DNA from: Gemmatimonadota bacterium
GTDB lineage: Bacteria; Gemmatimonadota; Gemmatimonadetes; Gemmatimonadales; Gemmatimonadaceae
Direction: 5' to 3'
Length of the DNA: 64,000 nucleotides
Assembly: GCA_016719105.1 (NCBI GenBank)
Contig: JADKAQ010000002.1
Coordinates: forward strand, 558,001-622,000
The notes beneath the pieces are model-generated. The model ran no database searches and was not told the DNA's origin. It worked only from the letters and a program-made list of their open reading frames with translations. The stretch's first letter is position 1. Each line of letters starts with the position of its first letter. Below, in pieces: positions 44,271-52,593 of this stretch. The position numbers were made by a program, and so were the translations under genes.

Positions 44271-44957
44271 ATGTTAGGCATCATTGGCAAGAAGCTGGGG
44301 ATGACCCAGATCTTCAACGAGCAGGGTCAGCAGATCCCCTGCACCGTGGTGGAGGCGAAGCCCAACCCGGTGGTGCAGGTGCTGGAGAACGAGTACGACA
44401 AGAGCGGCTATCGCGCTGTGCAGCTGGGCTACGGCTCGCAGCGGGTGCGTCGGGAGTCGAAGAAGGGCGAGCGGGACCCGCGTGGTCGTCGCGCCAGCAA
44501 GGCCGAACTCGGCCACGCGGCGAAGGCGGGGCTCTCGGCGCCGCCGCGCGTGTTGCGCGCCTTCCGACTGGACGATGCGCCGAAGGGGACGGAGGTTCCG
44601 ACCTACAAGGCGGGCGACACGATCGATGCGACGATCTTCACGGTCGGCGAGTATGTGAAGGTCACCGGCACGACGAAGGGACGCGGCTTCCAGGGCGTGG
44701 TGAAGCGCCACGGGTTCGGCGGCGGTCCCAACACGCACGGCAACACGAAGCACCGCAAGCCGGGTTCGATCTCGCCGGGCACCGACCCCTCGCGCGTCAT
44801 CAAGGGGAAGAAGATGCCTGGCCACTACGGGACGGACCGGCACACCCAGGTGAACCTGCGCGTGGAGAAGATCGACACCGCGCGGAACCTGATCTACATC
44901 CGAGGCGCGATCGCCGGGCCGACCAACGGCATCGTGCTCGTGCGCAAGCAGGGATAA
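44271..44957 (+). CDS. rplC: 50S ribosomal protein L3
   Basis: This 228-residue protein (MLGIIGKKLGMTQIF) has the family signature KGRGFQGVVKRHGFGG and the arm loop GTDPSRVIKGKKMPGHYG that reaches the peptidyl-transferase region. The start codon itself is part of a GTTAGGC motif (ATG TTA GGC). A GAGAGGAA site precedes it. Length is typical. It is followed by rplD after 3 bases. Confidence 0.97.
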   Translation: MLGIIGKKLGMTQIFNEQGQQIPCTVVEAKPNPVVQVLENEYDKSGYRAVQLGYGSQRVRRESKKGERDPRGRRASKAELGHAAKAGLSAPPRVLRAFRLDDAPKGTEVPTYKAGDTIDATIFTVGEYVKVTGTTKGRGFQGVVKRHGFGGGPNTHGNTKHRKPGSISPGTDPSRVIKGKKMPGHYGTDRHTQVNLRVEKIDTARNLIYIRGAIAGPTNGIVLVRKQG

Positions 44958-44960
44958 GCC

Positions 44961-45797
44961 ATGTCCGAGCAGACGACCGAAACGAGCCGAGACGCCGCGG
45001 CGTTTACCGCGTTAGGCACCGCGCGTGAGCGCGTGAGCCTCCCGTCGACCACGTTCGACGGCACGGTGAACATGCCCGTGATGCACCAGGTGGTGAAGGC
45101 CTACCTCGCCAACCAGCGTCAGGGAACCGCGTCGACGAAGACGCGCGGCCTGGTGACGGGTGGCAACCAGAAGCCGTGGAAGCAGAAGGGGACCGGGCGC
45201 GCCCGTCAGGGTTCGACGCGCGCCCCGAACTGGCCGGGCGGTGGTACGGTCTTCGGCCCGCACGGGGACCGCAACTACTCCGAGGACGTGCCGCGCAAGG
45301 TGAAGGCGCTGGCCCGCCGCAGCGCGTTCAATGCGCGCGCGAATGAAGGGGCCGTGATGGTGATCGACGCCTTCAACTACACCGAGCCGCGCACCAAGGC
45401 CATCAAGGCGCTCATCGAGCGCCTGGGCGTGGGCGAGCAGAAGGTGCTGGTCCTGACCGACGGCGTGAAGCAGAACGTGCACCTGAGCGGGCGCAACCTG
45501 CCGAACGTCCACGTGCTGCCGTTCAGCGACGCCTCGGTCTATCACATCCTGTGGTCCGATGTGGTGCTGATCGAGGGATCGGCGATCGGCCACACGCTGG
45601 CCCCGATCGCGGAGAAGGAGTCGGCGGCGCCGAAGAAGGCGAAGCCGGCGGCGAAGGCGGCGGCCAAGACGGCGACGAAGAGCGCCCCGAAGGCAAAGAC
45701 GGCGGCGAAGAAGGCTGCGCCCAAGGCCGAGACGGCTGCGGCGTCCACCGAGAAGAAGCCGGCGGCGAAGAAGTCCGCCCGCAAGAAGGGAGAGTAA
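44961..45797 (+). CDS. rplD: 50S ribosomal protein L4 with Lys/Ala-rich tail
   Basis: The L4 globular body (RGLVTGGNQKPWKQKGTGRARQGSTR loop near the exit-tunnel constriction, then KVLVLTDGVKQNVHLSGRN) occupies about the first 215 residues. A low-complexity tail of about 60 residues follows (repeats of AAKTATKSAPKAKTAAKK type), absent from most bacterial L4 proteins and rich in Lys and Ala like histone-H1 tails. The total is 278 residues. It lies 3 bases after rplC and 3 before rplW. Confidence 0.95.
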   Translation: MSEQTTETSRDAAAFTALGTARERVSLPSTTFDGTVNMPVMHQVVKAYLANQRQGTASTKTRGLVTGGNQKPWKQKGTGRARQGSTRAPNWPGGGTVFGPHGDRNYSEDVPRKVKALARRSAFNARANEGAVMVIDAFNYTEPRTKAIKALIERLGVGEQKVLVLTDGVKQNVHLSGRNLPNVHVLPFSDASVYHILWSDVVLIEGSAIGHTLAPIAEKESAAPKKAKPAAKAAAKTATKSAPKAKTAAKKAAPKAETAAASTEKKPAAKKSARKKGE

Positions 45798-45800
45798 GCG

Positions 45801-46091
45801 ATGGCGACGCTGCACCGTACCGTCGTCCGTCCGATCGTCACCGAGAAGACCTCGGCGGCCTACCAGGCCAAGGGGGAGTATGTCTTCGAGGTCGCGAACG
45901 ATGCGACGAAACCGGCGATCCGACAGGCGATTGAAAAGTTGTTCGGCGTGAAGGTGACTGGAGTCTGGACCAGCAACGTGCGTGGCAAGCCGCGCCGGAG
46001 CATGGGGAAGACCTCGGGCGTGCGACCGAGCTGGAAAAAGGCGATCGTGACGCTCAAGGCGGGCGACAAGATCGACATCTTCGAGGGCTAA
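45801..46091 (+). CDS. rplW: 50S ribosomal protein L23
   Basis: This 96-residue protein (MATLHRTVVRPIVTEKTSAAY) has the family segments VANDATKPAIRQAIEKLFGVKV and the basic loop GKPRRSMGKTSG. It borders the tunnel exit, where trigger factor and SRP bind. Start ATG 45801 is preceded by AGAGTAAGCG. It is in the compact rplC-rplD-rplW-rplB series. Confidence 0.96.
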   Translation: MATLHRTVVRPIVTEKTSAAYQAKGEYVFEVANDATKPAIRQAIEKLFGVKVTGVWTSNVRGKPRRSMGKTSGVRPSWKKAIVTLKAGDKIDIFEG

Positions 46092-46097
46092 ACGAGC

Positions 46098-46937
46098 ATG
46101 GGCATCCGTCAATTCAAGCCGGTGACGAAGGGCACGCGCTTCCGTTCGATCTCGGATTTTGCCGAGATCACGCGGAGCACGCCCGAGAAGTCGCTCGTCG
46201 AGCCGCTCAAGAAGTCGGGCGGTCGCGACAACCATGGGCACATTTCGATGCGCCGTCGCGGCGGCGGTCACAAGCGCCAGTACCGCATCATCGATTTCAA
46301 GCGCAACCGCTTCGGTGACGTCGCGGTCGTGCAGACCATTGAGTATGACCCGAACCGCTCGGCGCGCATCGCGCTGGTGCAGTATGCGGACGGGGAGAAG
46401 CGATACATCCTGCACCCGAAGGGGCTGGCCGTCGGCGACAGCGTGGTGTCGGGGCCGGGCTCGGACGTGCGCACGGGGAACGCGCTGCCGTTGGGCGAGG
46501 TGCCGTTAGGCACGTCGGTCCACAACATCGAGCTGATTCCGGGCAAGGGCGGCCAGATGGCGCGCTCGGCGGGGATGTCGGCTGAGGTGGTGGCGAAGGA
46601 AGGCGACTACGTGACCCTGCGCATGGGGTCGACGGAAATGCGCCGGGTGCACCAGCGCTGCCTCGCGACGATTGGCGAGGTGGGGAACTCGGAGCACGAG
46701 CTGCAGTCGTGGGGGAAGGCCGGGAAGTCGCGCTGGAAGGGACGTCGTCCCAAGGTGCGCGGCGAAGTGATGAACCCGGTGGATCACCCGCACGGCGGGC
46801 GTACGCGCGGCGGGCGGAATGTGGTGAGCCCGTGGGGCAAGAAGGAGGGTGTGAAGACGCGCAACATGAAGAAGCCGTCGCAGCGCCTGATCGTCCGCGG
46901 CCGCAAGCGTGGCAAGGCCACGCAGTCCGGCTTCTAG
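46098..46937 (+). CDS. rplB: 50S ribosomal protein L2
   Basis: This 279-residue protein of the subunit interface has the signature region MNPVDHPHGGRTRGGR near residue 225 and ends RGRKRGKATQSGF. The RRRGGGHKRQYRIIDF segment near residue 55 is conserved. It lies 6 bases after rplW. Between its stop and rpsS there is a CCTAAC motif. Confidence 0.97.
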   Translation: MGIRQFKPVTKGTRFRSISDFAEITRSTPEKSLVEPLKKSGGRDNHGHISMRRRGGGHKRQYRIIDFKRNRFGDVAVVQTIEYDPNRSARIALVQYADGEKRYILHPKGLAVGDSVVSGPGSDVRTGNALPLGEVPLGTSVHNIELIPGKGGQMARSAGMSAEVVAKEGDYVTLRMGSTEMRRVHQRCLATIGEVGNSEHELQSWGKAGKSRWKGRRPKVRGEVMNPVDHPHGGRTRGGRNVVSPWGKKEGVKTRNMKKPSQRLIVRGRKRGKATQSGF

Positions 46938-46967
46938 CCTGACCTAACGACACTCGAAGAGTTTTCC

Positions 46968-47282
46968 ATGGCTCGTAGCATCAAGAAAGGCCCGTTCGTC
47001 CAGGAGGCGCTGCTGAAGAAGGTGGCGGGGATGAACGCGCGGAACGAGAAGAAGGTCATGAAGACGTGGTCGCGCGCGAGCACGATCCTCCCCGACTTTG
47101 TCGGTCACACGTTCGCGGTGCACAACGGGAACAAGTTCGTTCCCGTGTACGTGACCGAGAACATGGTGGGGCACAAGCTCGGCGAGTTTGCGCCGACGCG
47201 ACTGTTCCGCGGGCACTCGGGGAACCGTCCGACGGACAAGAAGGCGCCGGCTCCGGCGGGCGCGTCCAAGGGAGGGAAGTAA
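46968..47282 (+). CDS. rpsS: 30S ribosomal protein S19
   Basis: This 104-residue protein (MARSIKKGPFVQEALLKKV) has the signature HNGNKFVPVYVTENMVGHKL and LFRGHSG. It forms the small-subunit head with S13. A short Gly/Ala/Lys tail (APAPAGASKGGK) extends the usual 92 residues. rplV follows 3 bases later. Confidence 0.97.
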   Translation: MARSIKKGPFVQEALLKKVAGMNARNEKKVMKTWSRASTILPDFVGHTFAVHNGNKFVPVYVTENMVGHKLGEFAPTRLFRGHSGNRPTDKKAPAPAGASKGGK

Positions 47283-47285
47283 CCG

Positions 47286-47648
47286 ATGGCTACCGAGGCA
47301 CGCGCGATTCAGCGCACGGCGCGGCAGTCGCCGTACAAGATGCGGCTGGTCATCGACCAGATCCGCGGCATGATGGTCAATGATGCGTTGTCGCTGCTGA
47401 AGTTCTCGAAGAAGCATGCGGCGGTGCAGATCGCGAAGACGCTCGAGTCGGCGGTGGCGAATGCGGAGCAGGCGGCTCGGGCCGCGAACGCGTCGCTGGA
47501 CGTGGACACGCTCTTCGTGAAGAAGGCGATCATCAACGAGGGGCCGAAGCTCAAGCGGTGGACGCCGGCTGCGATGGGGCGTGCGACGCCGATGATCAAG
47601 CGAACCAGCCACGTCGAGATCGTCGTGGCAGAGAAGGGAGCGCGATAA
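47286..47648 (+). CDS. rplV: 50S ribosomal protein L22
   Basis: This 120-residue protein (MATEARAIQRTARQSPYKMRL) has the conserved long beta-hairpin sequence WTPAAMGRATPMIKRTSHVEIVV, which lines the exit tunnel and is associated with macrolide response. Its TAA overlaps the first base of the rpsC ATG (TAATG), so translation is coupled. Confidence 0.96.
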   Translation: MATEARAIQRTARQSPYKMRLVIDQIRGMMVNDALSLLKFSKKHAAVQIAKTLESAVANAEQAARAANASLDVDTLFVKKAIINEGPKLKRWTPAAMGRATPMIKRTSHVEIVVAEKGAR

Positions 47649-48307
47649 TGGGACAGAAGACGAATCCGATCGGCTTCCGACTCGGGATCACGAAGCAGTG
47701 GCGGTCGCGCTGGTACGCCAACCGTGACTTCCCGCAGCTCCTGAAGGAAGACGCGCTGCTGCGGAAGTACCTCAAGACGCGCCTGGGCCACGCGGCCATC
47801 TCCGACATCCACATCGAGCGGAAGCCGGGGAAGGTCGTGGTGACGATCCACACCGGGCGACCGGGGGTGGTGATCGGGAAGAAGGGCGCGGAAGTGGACA
47901 AGCTGCGCGACGAGCTGGCGCAGCTGACGGGGAAGGAGGTCGGGATCAATGTCGAGGAGATCAAGCGTCCCGAGCTCGACTCCCAGTTGGTGGCCGACAA
48001 CATCGCGAACCAGTTGTCGCAGCGCATCTCGTTCCGTCGCGCGATGAAGCGGGCGGTGCAGAGCGCGATGCGGATGGGCGCGCAGGGGATCAAGGTGAAG
48101 GCAGGTGGCCGTCTGGGCGGCGCGGAGATCGCGCGCGTCGAGGGCTACCACGAGGGGCGGGTGCCGCTGCACACGCTGCGCGCCGACATCGATTACGCCA
48201 CGTCGACGGCGAAGACCACGTTTGGCACCATTGGGGTCAAGGTGTGGATCTTCAAGGGCGAAGTGGTCGAGGATCGCCGCGGCAAGACGTACAGCACCGG
48301 CGTATAA
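47648..48307 (+). CDS. rpsC: 30S ribosomal protein S3
   Basis: This 219-residue protein (MGQKTNPIGFRLGITKQWRS) has a KH domain at GRPGVVIGKKGAEVDKLRDEL and the C-terminal S3 domain (GIKVKAGGRLGGAEIARVE). It helps form the mRNA entry channel. I placed the start at ATG 47648, where it overlaps the rplV stop; in-frame upstream codons belong to rplV's shadow. A CCTAAC motif lies in the short spacer to rplP. Confidence 0.97.
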   Translation: MGQKTNPIGFRLGITKQWRSRWYANRDFPQLLKEDALLRKYLKTRLGHAAISDIHIERKPGKVVVTIHTGRPGVVIGKKGAEVDKLRDELAQLTGKEVGINVEEIKRPELDSQLVADNIANQLSQRISFRRAMKRAVQSAMRMGAQGIKVKAGGRLGGAEIARVEGYHEGRVPLHTLRADIDYATSTAKTTFGTIGVKVWIFKGEVVEDRRGKTYSTGV

Positions 48308-48335
48308 CCGGCCGCCGACCTAACGAGATACAGAC

Positions 48336-48764
48336 ATGCTTAGTCCTAAGCGAGTAAAGTTCCGGAAGCAATTCAAGGGGCGGATGAAGGGGTTGGCGCA
48401 ACGTGGCGCCGAGATCTCCTTCGGACACTTCGGCCTGCAGGCGCTCGAGCCCGGGTGGGTGACCAACCGGCAGATCGAGGCGTGCCGTGTCGCCATGACG
48501 CGTCACATCAAGCGCGGCGGCAAGGTTTGGATTCGCATCTTCCCGGACAAGCCGATCACGAAGAAGCCCGCCGAGACCCGAATGGGGAAGGGCAAGGGGT
48601 CGCCTGAGGGTTGGGTGGCCGTGGTGAAGCCCGGGCGTGTGATGTTCGAGCTGGAAGGGGTGACGCGCGAGATCGCCGAGAAGGCGATGGCGCTGGCCTC
48701 GGCCAAGCTGGGTGTCAAGACGAAGTTTGTCGTCCGCGAGGAGGCGCATTCCGATGCGAGCTGA
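48336..48764 (+). CDS. rplP: 50S ribosomal protein L16
   Basis: This 142-residue protein (MLSPKRVKFRKQFKGRMKGL) has the conserved ETRMGKGKGSPEGWVAVVKPGRVMFE segment near the A-site tRNA elbow. The C-terminus overlaps rpmC by 11 bases. The usual S3-L16-L29-S17 order is kept. Confidence 0.97.
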   Translation: MLSPKRVKFRKQFKGRMKGLAQRGAEISFGHFGLQALEPGWVTNRQIEACRVAMTRHIKRGGKVWIRIFPDKPITKKPAETRMGKGKGSPEGWVAVVKPGRVMFELEGVTREIAEKAMALASAKLGVKTKFVVREEAHSDAS

Positions 48765-48960
48765 AGAGATTCGCGAACTGTCCGTGGCGGACGTCCAGGC
48801 GCGCATTGCGGAGTTGGAGGAGGAGCGTTTCCGCCTCCGCTTCCGGAGCGCGACGGAACCGCTGGAGGATCCGCTGCAGCTGCGGGCGATCCGCAAGAAC
48901 ATCGCGCGCCTGCGGACGGTGCTGCGCGAACGTGAGCTGGCCGCACCGGCCAAGCGCTAG
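48754..48960 (+). CDS. rpmC: 50S ribosomal protein L29
   Basis: This 68-residue two-helix protein (MRAEEIRELSVADVQARIAELEEE) has the family pattern LRFRSATEPLEDPLQLRAIRKNIAR. The ATG at 48754 lies inside the end of rplP; the longer in-frame start at 48712 is rplP shadow. L29 sits beside L23 at the tunnel exit. Confidence 0.94.
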   Translation: MRAEEIRELSVADVQARIAELEEERFRLRFRSATEPLEDPLQLRAIRKNIARLRTVLRERELAAPAKR

Positions 48961-48978
48961 CCAGGAGCACGAGCGAAC

Positions 48979-49269
48979 ATGGCCGAGATGACCAATAACG
49001 GACAGCAAGCGACGTCGCCGCGGAACGCGCGCAAGATGCGCGTGGGCGTGGTGGTGAGCGACAAGATGCAGAAGACCGTGGTCGTGCAGATTGACCGCCG
49101 GGTCCCGCATCCGATGTATGGCAAGATGGTGACGCGCACGAAGAAGGTGAAAGCTCACGACGAGGAGAACTCGGCGAAGATGGGCGACACCGTGCGCATC
49201 ATGGAGACCCGGCCCTTGTCGAAGGACAAGCGGTGGCGCGTGGTCGAGATCGTCGAGCGGGCGCGCTAG
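48979..49269 (+). CDS. rpsQ: 30S ribosomal protein S17
   Basis: This 96-residue OB-fold protein (RVGVVVSDKMQKTVVVQIDRR) has HPMYGKMVTRTKKVKAHDEEN and ETRPLSKDKRWRVVEIVE. Its first 15 residues (MAEMTNNGQQATSPR) are a short extension. It binds 16S rRNA early in assembly. It lies 18 bases after rpmC. Confidence 0.96.
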   Translation: MAEMTNNGQQATSPRNARKMRVGVVVSDKMQKTVVVQIDRRVPHPMYGKMVTRTKKVKAHDEENSAKMGDTVRIMETRPLSKDKRWRVVEIVERAR

Positions 49270-49281
49270 GAGAACTGAGCG

Positions 49282-49650
49282 ATGATCCAACAGGAATCAG
49301 TGGTCAAGGTCGCGGACAACTCGGGCGCGAAGAAGGCGCTCGTGATCCGCGTGCTCGGTGGGACCAAGCGACGGTATGCCGGACTTGGCGACAAGGTGAT
49401 CGTGGCGGTGAAGGACGCGCTCCCGAACGGCACGGTGAAGAAGTCCGACGTCGCGAAGGCGGTCGTCGTGCGCACCGTGAAGGAGACCCGCCGCAAGGAC
49501 GGGAGCTACATCCGGTTCGACGAGAATGCGGTCGTGATCATTGACGACAAGGGCGAGCCCCGTGGGACGCGTATCTTCGGCCCCGTGGCGCGCGAGCTGC
49601 GCGAGAAGCGGTACATGAAGATCGTCTCGCTCGCGCCGGAGGTCTTGTAA
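49282..49650 (+). CDS. rplN: 50S ribosomal protein L14
   Basis: This 122-residue protein (MIQQESVVKVADNSGAKKAL) has the signature RKDGSYIRFDENAVVIIDDKGEPRGTRIFGPVARELREK. It lies at the subunit interface and is the binding site of silencing factor RsfS. Length is canonical. It begins the spc-type group, one base before the rplX ATG. Confidence 0.97.
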   Translation: MIQQESVVKVADNSGAKKALVIRVLGGTKRRYAGLGDKVIVAVKDALPNGTVKKSDVAKAVVVRTVKETRRKDGSYIRFDENAVVIIDDKGEPRGTRIFGPVARELREKRYMKIVSLAPEVL

Positions 49651-49651
49651 C

Positions 49652-50053
49652 ATGCGCGTACTCAAGTATCGCAAGAACGACGGCAAGCGCCTGGGGGCGG
49701 TTCGCCACCAGCGCAAGGCGGAGCGGGTGTTGATGCCCATCACCAAGGGCGACACCGTGCGCGTCATGCGGGGCGAGGACAAGGGGAAGGAGGGGAAGGT
49801 GCTCCGTGTCTTCACCAAGACTGGGCGTATCACCGTGGAAGGGATCAACATCGTGAAGCGGCATCGGAAGGCGCGTCGCGCGGAAGAGCAGAGCGCGATC
49901 ATCGAGATGCCGGCTCCGGTTCATCATTCGAACGTGATGTTGCTCGATCCGAAGGGTGGGAAGCCGACGCGTGTGCGTCGCCGGATCGATGCGGACGGCA
50001 CGAAGGAACGCATCAGCGCCAAGAGCGGGGATGCCATCCCGCGTAACCGCTGA
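49652..50053 (+). CDS. rplX: 50S ribosomal protein L24
   Basis: The KOW-type L24 core (ITKGDTVRVMRGEDKGKEGKV, INIVKRHRKAR, IEMPAPVHHSNVMLLDP) is present. The total of 133 residues includes an N-terminal extension (MRVLKYRKNDGKRLGAVRHQRK) not seen in the usual 105-residue forms. An internal ATG at 49733 would give the canonical start, so the extension could be an artefact of start choice. ATG 49652 is favoured by its position one base after the rplN stop. Confidence 0.93.
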   Translation: MRVLKYRKNDGKRLGAVRHQRKAERVLMPITKGDTVRVMRGEDKGKEGKVLRVFTKTGRITVEGINIVKRHRKARRAEEQSAIIEMPAPVHHSNVMLLDPKGGKPTRVRRRIDADGTKERISAKSGDAIPRNR

Positions 50054-50070
50054 GGCGAGGACGATAGACT

Positions 50071-50787
50071 ATGGCAACCAAGGAAAAGAAGGGCGGGGCC
50101 CCGGCCGGCGGTAAGTCGGCCTCAGGTGGCAAGTCCGCGTCGGGCGGGAAGGGCGGCGAGCGCAAGTCGATGCTGCCGAAGGGACCGCACCTGGGGGCGA
50201 AGCTCCCGGTGCCGGCGCCGCGCCTGCACGGCTATTACAAGACGACGGTGGCCCCGAAGCTCATGCAGCAGTTCGGGCTGACCAACGTGCACCAGGTGCC
50301 GGGGCTGACGAAGATCGTGATCAACGTCGGGCTGGGCGAAGCGATCAAGCAGCCGAAGCTGCTCGACTCGGTGGTCGAGGAGTTGGCGCTCATCACCGGG
50401 CAGCGTCCGGTGCGGAAGAAGGCGAAGAAGTCGATCGCCAACTTCGGGCTCCGCGAGGGGCAAGAGATCGGCGCGGCGGTGACGCTGCGTGGCGCCCGGA
50501 TGTGGGAGTTCCTGGACCGATTCGTCAACAGCGCGCTGCCGCGCGTCCGCGACTTCCGCGGCCTCGGCACCCGTTCGTTCGACGGCCGCGGCAACTACTC
50601 GGTCGGCATCAAGGAGCAGATGATCTTCCCGGAGATCAACTACGACATGGTCGACCAGATCCACGGGATGGACATCACGTTCGTGACGACCACGGACAAG
50701 GACGACCAGTCCTTCGCGCTGCTGCGCGAGCTGGGGATGCCGTTCCGAGGCGACGAGAAGCCGATCGTCGTCGCGTTCACCAACTGA
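50071..50787 (+). CDS. rplE: 50S ribosomal protein L5 with N-terminal extension
   Basis: The L5 body (YYKTTVAPKLMQQFGLTNVHQV, ITGQRPVRKKAKKSIANF, GRGNYSVGIKEQMIFPEINY) is intact and contacts 5S rRNA. The 238 residues exceed the usual 180 because of a roughly 50-residue N-terminal extension with GGKSASGGK repeats. The extension is in frame from ATG 50071, with GCGAGGAC upstream. rpsN follows after a GTTAGGC-bearing spacer. Confidence 0.94.
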   Translation: MATKEKKGGAPAGGKSASGGKSASGGKGGERKSMLPKGPHLGAKLPVPAPRLHGYYKTTVAPKLMQQFGLTNVHQVPGLTKIVINVGLGEAIKQPKLLDSVVEELALITGQRPVRKKAKKSIANFGLREGQEIGAAVTLRGARMWEFLDRFVNSALPRVRDFRGLGTRSFDGRGNYSVGIKEQMIFPEINYDMVDQIHGMDITFVTTTDKDDQSFALLRELGMPFRGDEKPIVVAFTN

Positions 50788-50810
50788 GACACCAGAGCCG
50801 TTAGGCAGCC

Positions 50811-51116
50811 ATGGCCAAGACGTCCAAGACCGTCAAGAACGAAGAGCGCAAGGTGCTGGTGGCGCGCTACGCCGAGAAGCGTCGCGCCCTCCTCGCGATC
50901 ATCAAGAACCCGAAGACCGGCGACGCCGAGCGTGAAGCGGCGTACAGCAAGCTGCGCAAGATGCCGCGCAACTCGTCGCGCGTTCGCATTCGCAACCGCT
51001 GCTCGATGACCGGGCGTGCGCGCGGATACGAAGGCTACTTCGGCCTGTCGCGCCTCGCGCTCCGCGAGATGGCGCTGAATGGATTGATCCCGGGAGTCCG
51101 CAAGGCGTCCTGGTAG
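50811..51116 (+). CDS. rpsN: 30S ribosomal protein S14 (zinc-free long form)
   Basis: This 101-residue protein (MAKTSKTVKNEERKVLVARYAE) has the conserved PRNSSRVRIRNRCSMTGRARGY and GLIPGVRKASW end. It has only one Cys in the core and no CxxC pairs, so it is the zinc-independent paralogue type. A repeat hairpin separates it from rpsH, where most genomes have a tight junction. Confidence 0.96.
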   Translation: MAKTSKTVKNEERKVLVARYAEKRRALLAIIKNPKTGDAEREAAYSKLRKMPRNSSRVRIRNRCSMTGRARGYEGYFGLSRLALREMALNGLIPGVRKASW

Positions 51117-51120
51117 TGTG

Positions 51121-51227
51121 AGAAGACGGGAAGACGGGAAGACGAGTGTGGGAAGTACACACTCCGCCCGTGGACTCGCGAGGCTGTGCGCTCGTCTTCT
51201 CGTCCTCCCGTCTTCTCGTCTTCTTTT
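51121..51227 (+). repeat. Inverted GAAGACGG repeats between rpsN and rpsH
   Basis: The purine arm (51121-51146, three octamers) and the pyrimidine arm (51191-51227, four and a half octamers ending CTTCTTTT) can pair over about 26 bp across a 44-base loop. That loop contains a GTGTG/CACAC mini-hairpin. The final TTTT makes the structure terminator-like inside the spc operon. Confidence 0.75.
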
Positions 51228-51284
51228 CCCCTGATTCCTCCACGTCCGCAGGTGTCGGATACGAGAGGAGAGTGAGCGAACTAC

Positions 51285-51683
51285 ATGAGCATGACTGACC
51301 CGATCGCCGATATGCTCACGCGGATCCGCAATGCCTGCGGGTCGAAGCACCGTCGCGTGGACATGCCGGCATCGCGCGTGAAGACCGAGATCGCGCGGAT
51401 CCTCAAGCAGAACAACTTCATCACCGACTACCGCCACGTGGAGAACGAGCAGGGGCACAAGCTGCTGCGCGTCATCCTCCGCTATGCCGGCGGGCAGCCG
51501 GTGATCCGGGAACTCAAGCGCGTGTCGTCGCCTGGCCTGCGGAAGTACGTCGCGGTCGGCGAGATTCCGCGCGTGCGCAACGGCCTCGGGATGGCGATCC
51601 TGAGCACGTCGCGTGGCGTGATGTCGGACGCCGATGCGCGCAAGGCGCACACCGGCGGCGAGCTGCTCGCCCTCGTCTGGTAA
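51285..51683 (+). CDS. rpsH: 30S ribosomal protein S8
   Basis: This 132-residue protein (MSMTDPIADMLTRIRNACGS) ends in the S8 signature GLGMAILSTSRGVMSDADARKAHTGGELLALVW. It is a primary 16S rRNA binder, and in E. coli it represses the spc operon at rplE. The site here could differ, since an inverted repeat precedes it. It lies 12 bases before rplF. Confidence 0.97.
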   Translation: MSMTDPIADMLTRIRNACGSKHRRVDMPASRVKTEIARILKQNNFITDYRHVENEQGHKLLRVILRYAGGQPVIRELKRVSSPGLRKYVAVGEIPRVRNGLGMAILSTSRGVMSDADARKAHTGGELLALVW

Positions 51684-51695
51684 GGAGAGCCTACG

Positions 51696-52235
51696 ATGTC
51701 ACGAATTGGGAAGCATCCCGTCCCCGTCCCCGCAGGGGTGACGGTGGACTTGAAGGGCTCGGCGCTGACGGTGAAGGGAGCCAAGGGCGAGTTGTCGCGC
51801 GTCTTTCACCCGGACATGATCCTCGCGTACGAGAACGGGCAGATCACGGTGAACCGTCCGTCGGACGAGTCGCGCCACAAGGCGCTGCACGGGCTGACGC
51901 GGACGCTGGTCTCGAACATGGTCGAAGGCGTCACGAAGGGGTTCGTTCGCCAGCTGGAGATCACGGGCGTCGGGTACAAGGCCGAGGTGAAGCCGTACGG
52001 CCTGCTGATGTCGTTAGGATATTCGCACACGATTGAGGTGAAGGCCCCCGCTGGCGTGAAGCTGTCCGCGCCGCAGCCGACGCAGGTCCTGGTCGAAGGG
52101 GCGGACAAGGAAGTCGTGGGGCGCATCGCATCGGAGATTCGCAAGCTGCGCAAGCCGGAGCCGTACAAGGGCAAGGGCGTGCGCTACGCGGGCGAGATCA
52201 TTCGCCGGAAGGCCGGCAAGGCGGGAGGCAAGTAA
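51696..52235 (+). CDS. rplF: 50S ribosomal protein L6
   Basis: This 179-residue two-domain protein (MSRIGKHPVPVPAGVTVDLK) has the conserved GITGVGYKAE-like stretch (EITGVGYKAEVKPYGLLMSLGYSH) and C-terminal PEPYKGKGVRYAGEIIRRKAGK. It binds helix 97 near the GTPase centre. Its TAA shares a base with the rplR ATG. Confidence 0.97.
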   Translation: MSRIGKHPVPVPAGVTVDLKGSALTVKGAKGELSRVFHPDMILAYENGQITVNRPSDESRHKALHGLTRTLVSNMVEGVTKGFVRQLEITGVGYKAEVKPYGLLMSLGYSHTIEVKAPAGVKLSAPQPTQVLVEGADKEVVGRIASEIRKLRKPEPYKGKGVRYAGEIIRRKAGKAGGK

Positions 52236-52591
52236 TGCGTAGCATGGGAATCCCGAAGACGCGCCAGGAACTCCGGTATCGCCGGCACCTGCGCATCCGG
52301 AAGCGGGTCATGGGGACGGCCGAGCGGCCGCGCCTGGTCATCTTCCGTTCGCTGAAGCACATCTACGCACAGTTGGTCGACGACGTGTCCAAGAAGACCG
52401 TCCTGACGATTGGCGATGGCAAGCTGACCGGGAAGAAGGCCGAGAAGGCTTCTGAGGTCGGCAAGGCGCTGGCCGCGGCGGCGAAGGAGCAGGGCATTGC
52501 GAAGGTGGTATTCGATCGCGCGGGTTATCGTTATCACGGCCGCGTGAAGGCGCTGGCCGATGGCGCCCGCGAGGGCGGTCTGGAGTTCTGA
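52235..52591 (+). CDS. rplR: 50S ribosomal protein L18
   Basis: This 118-residue 5S-rRNA-binding protein (RHLRIRKRVMGTAERPRLVIF) has HIYAQLVDDVSKKTVLT and VVFDRAGYRYHGRVKALADGAREGGLEF. The start overlaps the rplF stop (TAATG). rpsE begins 3 bases after its stop. Confidence 0.97.
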   Translation: MRSMGIPKTRQELRYRRHLRIRKRVMGTAERPRLVIFRSLKHIYAQLVDDVSKKTVLTIGDGKLTGKKAEKASEVGKALAAAAKEQGIAKVVFDRAGYRYHGRVKALADGAREGGLEF

Positions 52592-52593
52592 AA

